This document shows, in pieces, positions 28,136 through 36,027 of a stretch of 64,000 nucleotides of DNA (positions are counted from its first letter, which is position 1; each line of letters starts with the position of its first letter). A program made the translations under genes and the position numbers. Origin of the DNA: Microbispora amethystogenes (lineage in GTDB: Bacteria; Actinomycetota; Actinomycetes; Streptosporangiales; Streptosporangiaceae); the NCBI RefSeq assembly GCF_016863015.1, contig NZ_BOOB01000045.1, positions 1-64,000 of the forward strand, given 5' to 3'. The notes under the pieces are model-generated. The model searched no databases. It saw only the letters and a program-made list of their open reading frames with translations, and was not told where the DNA came from.

Positions 28136-29458
28136 TCACCCGACCGGGAGAGCGGGGGAGAGTTCGGCGGGGGCCCCGGTGAGTGCCCCGCACACGTCGG
28201 CGAGCCGCCGGGACGCCTCGATGTGGGCGGCCAGGAACTCGGCGTCCCGGCCCACGGCCTCCAAGCGGCCCGAGCCCCACGTGTGCTGCCAGGGCAGCCC
28301 GAGGAAGTACAGCCCCGGGCAGCTCGTCACGCCGCGCCAGTGCATCGGGTAGCCGCGCCCGTCGAACGCGGGGATCTCGATCCAGCGGTGGTCGCGGGTG
28401 AACCCGGTCGCCCAGACGACCGAGGTGATGCCGGCCTCCGTCAGGTCGAGGGAGCGCACCGGCTCGCCGGGGTCCCAGACCGGGACGTAGCGGGGCTCTT
28501 CGGGGGCCGCGACGCCGCGGGCCGCGATGTGGGCGTCGATGGCGTCCTTGATGCCCTCGGCCACCGCGTCGGCCCGGTCGAGGTTGTCCTTCAGGTCGTC
28601 GGCGAACTCCAGCCTCGCGCCGTCCACGCCGGTCAGCCGGCCGTACAGGCGCATGCCGTCGCGGGCGAAGGCCCGCAGGTCGATGTCGCGCCCGCCGTCG
28701 CGGCCGGTGACGTAGTGGTTGGCGCGCATCCGCACGGCGTCGGCGTCGCCGAACTCGTCGATGCTCCTGGCGTAGTGGCCCATGTCGTGCAGCCAGGCCA
28801 CGCAGTCCCGGCCGCGGTAGAAGCGGGCCACCCGGGGCGCGCCGCCGACCGCGAGATGCACCCGGCGGCCGGCGAGGTGGAGGTCCTCGGCGATCTGGCA
28901 GCCCGACTGCCCGGTGCCGACCACCAGGACCTCTCCCTCGGGGAGCTGGGCCGGGCGGCGGTACCGCGAGGAGTGGACCTGCTCGATCCCGGCCGGCAGC
29001 CGCTCGGCCAGGCGGGGGAGCGACGGCGCGTGGTAGGGGCCGGTCGCCACCACCACCTGGTCGGCGGTGAGGTCCCCGGCGGTCGTCGCGATCTCGAAGA
29101 TTCCGCTCACGGCCCGCCGCACCCGGGTCACCCGTACGCCCTCGACCAGCGGCGGCCCGAAGGAGGCGGCGTAGTCCTCCAGGTAGCGGACGACCTCCTC
29201 GCGGACCATGAAGCCGTCGGGGTCGGCCCCCTTGTAGGGGAAGCCGGGCAGGTCGCACTGCCAGTTGGGGGTCACCAGGCAGAAGGAGTCCCAGCGGCGC
29301 TCGCGCCACTCGTGGGCCACCCGGTTCGCCTCGATGACGACGTGGTCGACGCCGCGCCGGCCCAGGCAGTGGCTGATCGACAGCCCGGCCTGTCCGCCGC
29401 CGACGACCGCCACCGGGTAGTGTGCCCCGGCGAGCCGCGGCGTGCTGTGTGCTGCCAT
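28136..29458 (-). CDS. flavin-dependent oxidoreductase, MSMEG_0569 family
   Basis: 440 aa, ATG 29458 with GGAGG 6 nt before it; first gene of the cluster. Rossmann motifs VAVVGGGQAGLSIS (FAD) and VLVVGTGQSGCQIAEDL (NADPH), and the FMO-like SVVWATGF. Related to flavin-containing and Baeyer-Villiger-type monooxygenases. Residues RRWDSFCLVTPNWQCDLPGFPYKG are characteristic of MSMEG_0569. It would oxygenate a nitrogen- or carbon-centre of the cluster product. The promoter for the operon should lie in the 109-bp gap upstream. Confidence 0.88.
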   Translation of the reverse strand: MAAHSTPRLAGAHYPVAVVGGGQAGLSISHCLGRRGVDHVVIEANRVAHEWRERRWDSFCLVTPNWQCDLPGFPYKGADPDGFMVREEVVRYLEDYAASFGPPLVEGVRVTRVRRAVSGIFEIATTAGDLTADQVVVATGPYHAPSLPRLAERLPAGIEQVHSSRYRRPAQLPEGEVLVVGTGQSGCQIAEDLHLAGRRVHLAVGGAPRVARFYRGRDCVAWLHDMGHYARSIDEFGDADAVRMRANHYVTGRDGGRDIDLRAFARDGMRLYGRLTGVDGARLEFADDLKDNLDRADAVAEGIKDAIDAHIAARGVAAPEEPRYVPVWDPGEPVRSLDLTEAGITSVVWATGFTRDHRWIEIPAFDGRGYPMHWRGVTSCPGLYFLGLPWQHTWGSGRLEAVGRDAEFLAAHIEASRRLADVCGALTGAPAELSPALPVG

Positions 29459-29567
29459 CCGGACCTCCAGGCGGTGCCATCGCTCTCGTGAGGCCCACTT
29501 CAGTCCGGGTGTGTTACCGATCGGCGGCATCCGGAATAAAAAGCCGTTGCCGAACGACCACCCTGCG

Positions 29568-30794
29568 TCACCGTACGAGGTGATGGCCACCGGGGCTGAA
29601 CGCGTCCATGAACAGCCGGTCGGCTCCGGGCAGGGAGGCCAGCCGCAGCAGCAGGTCACGGGTCGCCATGCGCAGGCGACCGGACGGCGCCATCCAGGGG
29701 AGGAAGCGGCGTCCGGACGCCTGCACGCGGGCGGCGACCGGCCGCATCCGCGCGGCGTACCGGGCGAGGGCGGGGGACAGGTCGCCCAGGGTGGCCGTGC
29801 CGAGTTCGCCCGTGCCGAGTTCGCCCGTGCCGAGTTCGCCCGTGCCGAGTTCGCCCGTGCCGAGTGCAACCGTGCCGAGCTCGTCCGCGAGCGTCCGCGC
29901 CGCGGCCATCGCGAGGGACGCGCCGTGCCCCGCGAACAGGGAGACGGCCTGGCAGGAGTCGCCGAGCAGCACCACCCGGCCGTTGCTCCACCGGCCGGCC
30001 TCGATCTGCGTCACCTGGTCGTAGTAGAGCGCCGGGGGCCGTGGGCACCGGTCCAGCACCTCGGGCAGGATCCAGCCGAGGTGACCGAACCGCTGCCGGA
30101 GGAACCCCGCCGGGTCGTCCGGCAGGGCAGGGCCGGGCTCACGCGACAGGAACAGCAGCGCGAGCCCGCCCCCGCGCACCGCGTAGGCCCCGGCCATGAG
30201 CCCCGGCTCGGTCAGCATGCGGTAGCGCGTGCCGACCCGGCGGCCGAGGTCCTCGTCGTGGAGGACGTACGCGGCGACGTGGTGACCCAGGTAGCGGACG
30301 AACCGGTCCGCCGGCCCGAACACCAGCTCCCTGACCCTGGAGTGCACGCCGTCGGCGCCGATCAGCAGGTCCACCTCGTGCCGGGTGCCGTCGGTCAGGT
30401 CCACCTCGGCGCCGCCGCCGTCCTGCCGGACCGCCGCGACCGTGGTGCTGTACCGGACCGGCGCGCGCACCTCCTCCGCGAGCACGCGGGCGAGGTCGCC
30501 CCGCAGCAGGCTGATCACCCCGGCGAAGCCCGCCTTGACGGCGAGGCGGCTGGTCTGCCGCCCGTCCCGGTCGAGGAACCCGATCTCGTGGACGGGATGC
30601 CGGACCTCCTCCAGCCGGGGCCGCAGCCCCATCCGCTCGGCCACCTCCAGCCCCGGGCCGTAGAAGTCGATCATGTAGCCGCCCTCGCGGAACGCCGGGG
30701 CGTGCTCGACGAGTTCGACCTCCCCACCTGCCCGTTCGAGATGCCAGGCGACGGTGAGCCCGGCGATCCCGGCTCCGCAGACGATCGCTTTCAT
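29568..30794 (-). CDS. FAD-dependent monooxygenase (PHBH-like)
   Basis: 408 aa. AIVCGAGIAGLTVAWHLERAG (GxGxxG), DLLIGADGVHSRVRE (DG motif) and VVLLGDSCQAVSLFAGHGASLAMAAA (GD motif) mark class A flavoprotein hydroxylases. Between the GD motif and the C-terminal domain, a five-residue unit TGELG is repeated four times, an apparent recent expansion. Its ATG overlaps the stop of a truncated TetR gene, the usual regulator-monooxygenase pair. Substrate unknown. The gap to the nitrilase cluster is 109 bp, so it may or may not be co-transcribed. Confidence 0.88.
   Translation of the reverse strand: MKAIVCGAGIAGLTVAWHLERAGGEVELVEHAPAFREGGYMIDFYGPGLEVAERMGLRPRLEEVRHPVHEIGFLDRDGRQTSRLAVKAGFAGVISLLRGDLARVLAEEVRAPVRYSTTVAAVRQDGGGAEVDLTDGTRHEVDLLIGADGVHSRVRELVFGPADRFVRYLGHHVAAYVLHDEDLGRRVGTRYRMLTEPGLMAGAYAVRGGGLALLFLSREPGPALPDDPAGFLRQRFGHLGWILPEVLDRCPRPPALYYDQVTQIEAGRWSNGRVVLLGDSCQAVSLFAGHGASLAMAAARTLADELGTVALGTGELGTGELGTGELGTGELGTATLGDLSPALARYAARMRPVAARVQASGRRFLPWMAPSGRLRMATRDLLLRLASLPGADRLFMDAFSPGGHHLVR
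29801..29860. repeat. 4 x 15-bp in-frame tandem repeat
   Basis: Four perfect copies of CGAGTTCGCCCGTGC and a degenerate fifth at 29861-29875. They encode the TGELG repeats of the monooxygenase. Confidence 0.95.
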
Positions 30795-31213
30795 GGTCCT
30801 GCTCCCTCCTGACGCACCATCGCCCGCAGCGGTCCGGCCAGAGTGGTGAGGTCGAGGCCGGGGTCGAGCCCCCGGTGCAGCACCAGGCCGTCGATCGCCG
30901 CGACCAGGACGGCCGCGGTCGCCTCGGCGTCACCCGCGTGCCCGCGCGCACGGAGCCAGGCGGCGACGCGGGCGCGCGAGTCCGCGACGATCTCGTGCAG
31001 CCGTTCGCGAAGCTCGGGCAGCCGGGCCGCCGCCAGATACATCTCGACGATCAGCAGCGAGGCGGGATCGGTCCCCGTGTAGCCGGACAGTTCGCCGAGC
31101 AGCCACTCGACGCCGCCACCGAGGCCGGGCTGCTCGCTCAGCCGCCGCGTGAAGTCCTCCAGCATCGCGCCGGCGACACCCGTCGAGGCCGCGATCAGCA
31201 GGGCCGAGTCGCG
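30791..31213 (-). pseudogene. TetR-family regulator lacking its HTH domain
   Basis: About 140 residues remain: ALLIAASTGVAGAMLEDFTRRLSEQ, LLIVEMYLAAARLPELRERLHEIVADSRARVAAWL and AAVLVAAIDGLVLHRGLDP, the helical C-terminal ligand domain of a TetR repressor. No HTH can be found upstream; the sequence changes abruptly at about 31213, where the promoter region of the divergent DMT transporter starts. The stop overlaps the monooxygenase start (ATGA), so the original operon order is intact. A deletion has removed the DNA-binding part, which would leave the monooxygenase derepressed or silent. Confidence 0.75.
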
Positions 31214-31294
31214 ACATGGCCCGGGCGGGGCCGGGGAGAGGTGCGTAACCTGGGAGGACGCGAGCGGCGCGCGAGGGGGGTGACGCGCGGGATC

Positions 31295-32176
31295 ATGACT
31301 GTCACGGTGTTCCTCGGCCTCGTGGCGGCGGCCCTCCTCGGGCTGGGCTTCGTCGCGCAGCAGCACGTCGCGTACACCGAGCCGCTGGGCGAGATGCTGC
31401 ACGTGCGCCTGCTGTTCGACCTCGCGCGCAAGCCGGTGTGGCTGGCCGGGATCGCCCTGATGGTCGGCGGCCAGGTCGCGGGCGCGCTGGCGCTGCGGCG
31501 CGCCGACGTGGCGTCCGTGGAGCCGCTTCTCGCGACCAACCTCATCTTCGCCCTGGGCGCGGCGGCCCTGCTGTACCAGGAGCGCCTGGGCGGGACGGAG
31601 TGGCTGGGGGCGGTGCTGGTCAGCGGGGGCGTCGCCGCGTTCCTGGTGGCCGGGCGCCCGCACGGAGGCGGGATGCCGGCCTCGGGATCCCTGGCGTGGA
31701 TCGCCGTGCTCGTCGTGGTCGCCGTCGCCGCCGGAATGGTCGCGGTGGCGCTGCGCATGCCCCTGCAGACCAAGGCGATGCTGTTCGCCGCCGCGGCCGG
31801 GGCGTTGTACGGCCTGCAGGACGCGCTGACCCGGGGGGCGCTGCTCACGCTGGCGCGGGGACCGGGGGCGCTGTTCGCCTCCTGGCAGCCCTACGCGCTG
31901 CCGGTGATCGCGGTGACCGGCATCCTGCTCAACCAGAGCGCGTTCGACGCCGCGCCGCTGCGGATCTCGCTGCCCGCCACCACGGCGACCGAGCCGATCG
32001 TCGGCATCCTTCTCGGCGTCGCCGTCTTCGGGGAGCGCCTGCGCGTCGACCCCCCGGCCCTGGCGGGGGAGGTGGGCGGGCTCGTCGCGCTGGTGGCGGG
32101 CATCGTCGTCCTCGGTCGCTCGCCGTTCCTGCACAAGTCGGAGCAGGGGCCGAACGGCCGCCCCGCCGCGCCATGA
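31295..32176 (+). CDS. DMT-superfamily membrane transporter
   Basis: 293 aa; ATG 31295, with an in-frame GTG at 31280 possible. Nine to ten hydrophobic helices, beginning VFLGLVAAALLGLGFVAQQHVAY. The segment VEPLLATNLIFALGAAALLYQERLGGTEWLGAVLVSGGVAAFLV and the repeat TATEPIVGILLGVAVFGERLRV are the paired EamA/NipA-like halves. Likely an exporter of metabolites or a metal-ion transporter of the NIPA type. Divergent from the truncated TetR. Confidence 0.85.
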   Translation: MTVTVFLGLVAAALLGLGFVAQQHVAYTEPLGEMLHVRLLFDLARKPVWLAGIALMVGGQVAGALALRRADVASVEPLLATNLIFALGAAALLYQERLGGTEWLGAVLVSGGVAAFLVAGRPHGGGMPASGSLAWIAVLVVVAVAAGMVAVALRMPLQTKAMLFAAAAGALYGLQDALTRGALLTLARGPGALFASWQPYALPVIAVTGILLNQSAFDAAPLRISLPATTATEPIVGILLGVAVFGERLRVDPPALAGEVGGLVALVAGIVVLGRSPFLHKSEQGPNGRPAAP

Positions 32177-32385
32177 GCCGGAGGCGAGCGGTACCGGGCT
32201 GAAAGGTACATGGGCGGCGGGGGCGGTTCCGCCCCCCGCACAGGTCGTGGTGTCCCGCTGTGAACGGCCAGGTCGGAGGGGTCGTGGTGCGGCCCCGGCA
32301 GCCGGGCGGCGGTGCGACGGCTGATCTTACAGGCCTGAGTCAGGGTTGCCGACAGCGTCGTGTCGGCTACGATCGCAGCATCTTC

Positions 32386-32397
32386 GGGAGCGCTCCC
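32386..32397. promoter_or_regulatory. CelR/CebR-type operator upstream of LPMO gene
   Basis: Perfect palindrome GGGAGCGCTCCC, the core of the TGGGAGCGCTCCCA site bound by the cellobiose-responsive LacI repressors CelR (Thermobifida) and CebR (Streptomyces). It lies 42 bp before the LPMO start codon. It implies induction of the LPMO by cello-oligosaccharides. Confidence 0.8.
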
Positions 32398-32439
32398 CAT
32401 CTCGCCCGGAACCCCCCACCGGAAGATGGAGACCCAACA

Positions 32440-33123
32440 GTGCACACGCAGTCACACCCTCACGCACGCCCCCGCGCCCGCCGCTGGGCGCCGCGCCTCA
32501 CGGCCCTGCTGACCTCGGCCGTCGCCTGCCTCGCCCTGTGGGCGGGCGCCGCCTCCGCCCATGGCTCGGTCGTGGACCCCGCCTCGCGCAACTACGGCTG
32601 CTGGCAGCGCTGGGGCAGCGACTTCCAGAACCCCGCAATGGCCCAGCAGGACCCCATGTGCTGGCAGGCGTGGCAGGCCGACCCCATGGCGATGTGGAGC
32701 TGGAACGGCCTCTACCGCATGTACCTCGGCGGGAACTTCCAGGGCTCCATCCCCAACGGGCAGCTCTGCAGCGGCGGCCACGCGGAGAACGGCCGTTACA
32801 ACGCGATGGACGCGGTCGGCGCGTGGAAGGCGACCGGCATCCGCAATTCCTTCTCCGTCAAGCTCAACGACCAGGCTCACCACGGCGCCGACTATCTCCT
32901 CGTCTACGTCACCAAGCAGGGCTTCGACCCCACCAAGCAGGCCCTCACCTGGAACGACCTGCAGTTGCTCACCAAGACCGGCAGGTACGCCCCCGCTGAC
33001 TACTACACGGTCAACCTCAGCACGTCCGGACGCACCGGCCGGGCGGTGGTCTACACGATCTGGCAGGCCTCGCACATGGACCAGGCGTTCTTCTTCTGCA
33101 GCGACGTGAACTTCACGGGCTGA
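32440..33123 (+). CDS. lytic polysaccharide monooxygenase, AA10 family
   Basis: 227 aa from GTG 32440 (GGAAGATGGAG upstream). Signal peptide with cleavage ...GAASA before HGSVVDPASRNYGCW, so the mature enzyme begins with the copper-binding His1. The second copper His is probably in DQAHHGADYL (about mature 110), and the axial Phe is in DQAFFFCSDVNF. There is no cellulose-binding domain, so it is single-domain. AA10 enzymes oxidise chitin or cellulose. The CelR-type operator immediately upstream argues for cellulose. A strong hairpin terminator follows the gene. Confidence 0.93.
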   Translation: MHTQSHPHARPRARRWAPRLTALLTSAVACLALWAGAASAHGSVVDPASRNYGCWQRWGSDFQNPAMAQQDPMCWQAWQADPMAMWSWNGLYRMYLGGNFQGSIPNGQLCSGGHAENGRYNAMDAVGAWKATGIRNSFSVKLNDQAHHGADYLLVYVTKQGFDPTKQALTWNDLQLLTKTGRYAPADYYTVNLSTSGRTGRAVVYTIWQASHMDQAFFFCSDVNFTG

Positions 33124-33139
33124 CGTCCCGCCGAAACCA

Positions 33140-33174
33140 GCGGGTCCCGCCGGACACCGTCCGGCGGGACCCGC
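33140..33174. terminator. bidirectional terminator hairpin
   Basis: Perfect 16-bp stem (GCGGGTCCCGCCGGAC and its complement) with a 3-nt loop, between the converging LPMO and aminopeptidase genes. No T-run, as is common in actinomycetes. Confidence 0.85.
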
Positions 33175-33188
33175 GTGCGGCCGGGGGA

Positions 33189-34757
33189 TCAGCTGACGGT
33201 CAGGACGTGCCCGTGGTCCGCGTGGGCGCCGGTGGAGGCCGCCGCCGCCCCGGCGGTCCGGGCGGTGGGACGGGTGTCCGGCCCGGGCAGGTCACGGCTG
33301 AAGGCGTAGACGACGGCCGCCGTGGCGATCGCGCCAGTGTTCAGCGCGAGGGCCTTGTCGTTGAGGTTCGCGATCGTGTCGCACGCCTTGTGGTAGCAGG
33401 AGTCGTACGCCTGGCCGGCGGTGCCGCCGAACAGCGCCTGCTCCTCGGGGGTCTTGACGCCCTCGGCGCCGGTGAACAGCCCGCCGGCGGGAACTCCGGC
33501 GTCGATGAACGGCCCGTAGTCCGACCGCCCGTCGAAGTCGGTGCCCACGTGGCCCTGCCGGAGGGTGTTGAAGTACTTCTCGAAGAGCTTCTCGATCTCG
33601 TCGGAGCCGGCCGGCCCGGCGGGCGCGCCGGTGGCGTCGGAGTCGTCGCCGTCGTAGATCTTCAGCGCGTAGTTGGGAGAGGCGACCATGTCGAAGTTGA
33701 GATACAGCTTGATCTTGGCCAGGTCCGCCGGCGACAGGCTCGCGACGTAGTGCTCCGAGCCGAGCAGGCCCAGCTCCTCGGCGCTCCAGAAGGAGAAGCG
33801 CAGCGTGTTCCGGGTGGGGATGGCGCCGAGCTTGGCGGCGACCTCCAGGATCGCGGCGCTGCCCGAGCCGTTGTCGTTGATGCCCGGCCCCGGCACCACG
33901 CTGTCGAGATGCGCGCCGATCTGCACGACCTTGTTCGGGTCGCCCCACCTGGAGTCGGCGATGACGTTGTGGGTGGTGCGGATCTCGCTGGTGGTGCTCG
34001 TCTTGACGTGGACGACGGTCCCGGCGGTGCCGGCCAGTTCCTGGCCGACCGCGAAGCTCACGCCCACGACGGGAATGTGCACGGTGGGCTCGCCCAGGGT
34101 GCCCTGCAGGGTCTCGGTGCGCCCCGGCTGGCCCTCGTTCATGATGATGACGCCGGCGGCCCCGGCGGCCTGCGCGTTCTCCGCCTTGACCTGGAAGGTG
34201 CAGGTGCCGCGCTGCACCAGCGCGACCGCGCCGGCCGGGAACGAGGCGAAGTCGGCGGCCTCGCAGCCGGAGGTGGAACTGCTGGGGGTCGGCCCGGGCG
34301 GCAGCATCAGGTCGACGTTCCGGACGGCGGCCGTGACGTCGCCGGAGCCGGAGTAGGTCATCGTGGCGAAGTCCCCGACGCTGCTGCCGTCCGGCGGAGT
34401 CGGCGCGTACGTCTTCGGGGCCGGAGCGGTGCGCTCCAGGGTCGCGATGGCGTTCTCCTTGAAGAACGGGAACTCGAACGCCTGCAGGGTCACCTTGTAG
34501 CCGGCCTTCTTCAGCACCCCGGCGACGTAGTCGCGCGAGGCCACGTGGCCGGGAGTGCCGGCGGCCCGGGTGTGACCGTTGGCGTCGGCGATCTGCTGCA
34601 GCTTCGTCAGGTGCTTCTTCACCGCCGACGCGACGATCGTCTGCACGATCCGTGCGGGATCGGGCTCGGCGTTCGCCGGCGCGGCGGGCAGGAGGGGAAG
34701 CACGAGGGCGGACGCCGCGACGGCGGCTGCGGCCCGCATGCCGAGGGTGGCGCGCAT
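33189..34757 (-). CDS. secreted M28 aminopeptidase with PA domain
   Basis: 522 aa from ATG 34757 (GAAGGAGA 7 nt upstream). Signal peptide to about residue 30 (PAAPANA). A PA domain is inserted at about 130-240 (GAVALVQRGTCTFQVKAENAQAAGAAGVIIMNE). Peptidase metal ligands: GAHLDSV, INDNGSGSAAILEVA, SAEELGLLGSEHY, LNFDMV and a final His in YHKACDTIANL. It matches Streptomyces-type leucine aminopeptidases with two zinc ions. It degrades peptides outside the cell. A downstream tail ends HADHGHVLTVS. Monocistronic. Confidence 0.92.
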   Translation of the reverse strand: MRATLGMRAAAAVAASALVLPLLPAAPANAEPDPARIVQTIVASAVKKHLTKLQQIADANGHTRAAGTPGHVASRDYVAGVLKKAGYKVTLQAFEFPFFKENAIATLERTAPAPKTYAPTPPDGSSVGDFATMTYSGSGDVTAAVRNVDLMLPPGPTPSSSTSGCEAADFASFPAGAVALVQRGTCTFQVKAENAQAAGAAGVIIMNEGQPGRTETLQGTLGEPTVHIPVVGVSFAVGQELAGTAGTVVHVKTSTTSEIRTTHNVIADSRWGDPNKVVQIGAHLDSVVPGPGINDNGSGSAAILEVAAKLGAIPTRNTLRFSFWSAEELGLLGSEHYVASLSPADLAKIKLYLNFDMVASPNYALKIYDGDDSDATGAPAGPAGSDEIEKLFEKYFNTLRQGHVGTDFDGRSDYGPFIDAGVPAGGLFTGAEGVKTPEEQALFGGTAGQAYDSCYHKACDTIANLNDKALALNTGAIATAAVVYAFSRDLPGPDTRPTARTAGAAAASTGAHADHGHVLTVS

Positions 34758-34922
34758 TGGGCTCTCCTTCGGGTCCAATGACGATCCGAGACGGCCCAGC
34801 AGGCTGGGGACCGAGATCGGCCTCCGCTGGACACTGATCGGGAAACTAACCGCGTTCCGCCGGTGTGGGAAGGCCCTCTTTTCCGGAAGGTTTTCCGGAC
34901 GCCACCTTTCCTGGTGGAAAAA

Positions 34923-35816
34923 TCAGCTTTCGGTCGCCCAGTCGAGCAGAGACCCGGCGGTGTCCCAGCGGCGGCTGGAGACGTCCTCGCCGAGGATGAC
35001 GCCGATCAGCCGGTGGTCGTGGCGGTCGGCCGCGAAGGCCAGGCAGAACCCGGCGGCGTTGGTGGAGCCGGTCTTCACACCGATCGCGCCGGGCAGGCCG
35101 AGCATGTGGTTGGTGTTGGACCAGTCGTACTTACCGTCGTCCGTCGAGTGGTGCCGGGTCGAGGTGATCTCGGTGAAGACCGGGTCGCGCAGCGCGATCG
35201 CCGCGAGGCGGGCCTGGTCGCGGGCGGTGGAGTAGCCGTCGCCGTCGCGCGTGGGCAGCCCGTCGGCGTTGACGTAGTGCGTGTCGTTCAGCCCGAGGCT
35301 CTTGGCGGCGGCGTTCATCTTGGCCGTGAAGCCGGCCACTCCCGGGCCGTACGCGCGGGCCAGGGCGTGCGCGGCGTCCGCGCCCGAGGGAAGCATCAGC
35401 GCGTAGAGCAGTTCCCCGACCGGAAGGCTGTCGCCGGGCTCAAGATCGGCCGTCGTGCCGTCGTTGGCCTCGGCGTAGGCGACGTCCTCACGCTTGATCG
35501 TCACCTCGTCGGACAGGTTCGCCTCGCGCAGCACGACGTAGGCGGTCATGATCTTGGTGAGGCTGGCGACCGGCATCCGCTCGCCGGCGTTCTTGTCCAG
35601 CAGTTCCTGCCCCGTGGTCGCGTCGAAAAGATAGACGGCGCGGCCGTACGCGTGCGGCGCCGCGTACGCGGGAAACGCCGGGGTGTGTTCGCGGACCAGA
35701 GCGGCGGCCGGTCCGGGAGCGGCCGTGGCGGGCTGCGCGAGCGCGGGCGACGCGACCCCCGTGAACAGGGCAAAGGCCGCCATGGAGACACCAAGGAAAA
35801 GCTTACGGGTCGGCAT
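34923..35816 (-). CDS. D-alanyl-D-alanine carboxypeptidase (S11, DacA-like)
   Basis: 297 aa with a signal peptide (FLGVSMAAFALFTGVASPALA). The active-site triad is SLTK (SxxK), SGAD (SxN variant usual in actinomycetes) and KTGST (KTG). The mature protein begins with a short Ala-rich linker, and there is no C-terminal membrane anchor. It trims the pentapeptide of peptidoglycan to limit cross-linking. Monocistronic, with a 145-bp gap to the aminopeptidase gene and a 211-bp divergent promoter region shared with the C39-like gene. Confidence 0.92.
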   Translation of the reverse strand: MPTRKLFLGVSMAAFALFTGVASPALAQPATAAPGPAAALVREHTPAFPAYAAPHAYGRAVYLFDATTGQELLDKNAGERMPVASLTKIMTAYVVLREANLSDEVTIKREDVAYAEANDGTTADLEPGDSLPVGELLYALMLPSGADAAHALARAYGPGVAGFTAKMNAAAKSLGLNDTHYVNADGLPTRDGDGYSTARDQARLAAIALRDPVFTEITSTRHHSTDDGKYDWSNTNHMLGLPGAIGVKTGSTNAAGFCLAFAADRHDHRLIGVILGEDVSSRRWDTAGSLLDWATES

Positions 35817-36027
35817 GCGTTTCAGCGTGCCATGACGATTCCTGCACTCCGGATGATTAATAGCAAAAGATTGGCAAAGCGCGTGACTAATGTGACTTCA
35901 GGAGGTTTGAGAAATAACTGGTAGCGCGGTGAGGGGTGGTCGCGGGACCGGATACGTATTCCTGCCGATGTGCCCGGCCGCCGGGTTGCCTACCGTCGAG
36001 GACGCCGACGAGACCCCGAGGTGAGCC

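Noticed and set aside
30791-32134. Long minus-strand frame joining the TetR fragment to a 300-residue N-terminus
   Set aside because: Upstream of about 31213 the translation is Gln/Arg/Asp-rich antisense of the DMT transporter, not a TetR HTH.
34905-34925. CCACC-TTTCCT-GGTGG hairpin beside a run of A
   Set aside because: The A/T run is on the wrong side of the stem for a terminator of the gene that ends there.
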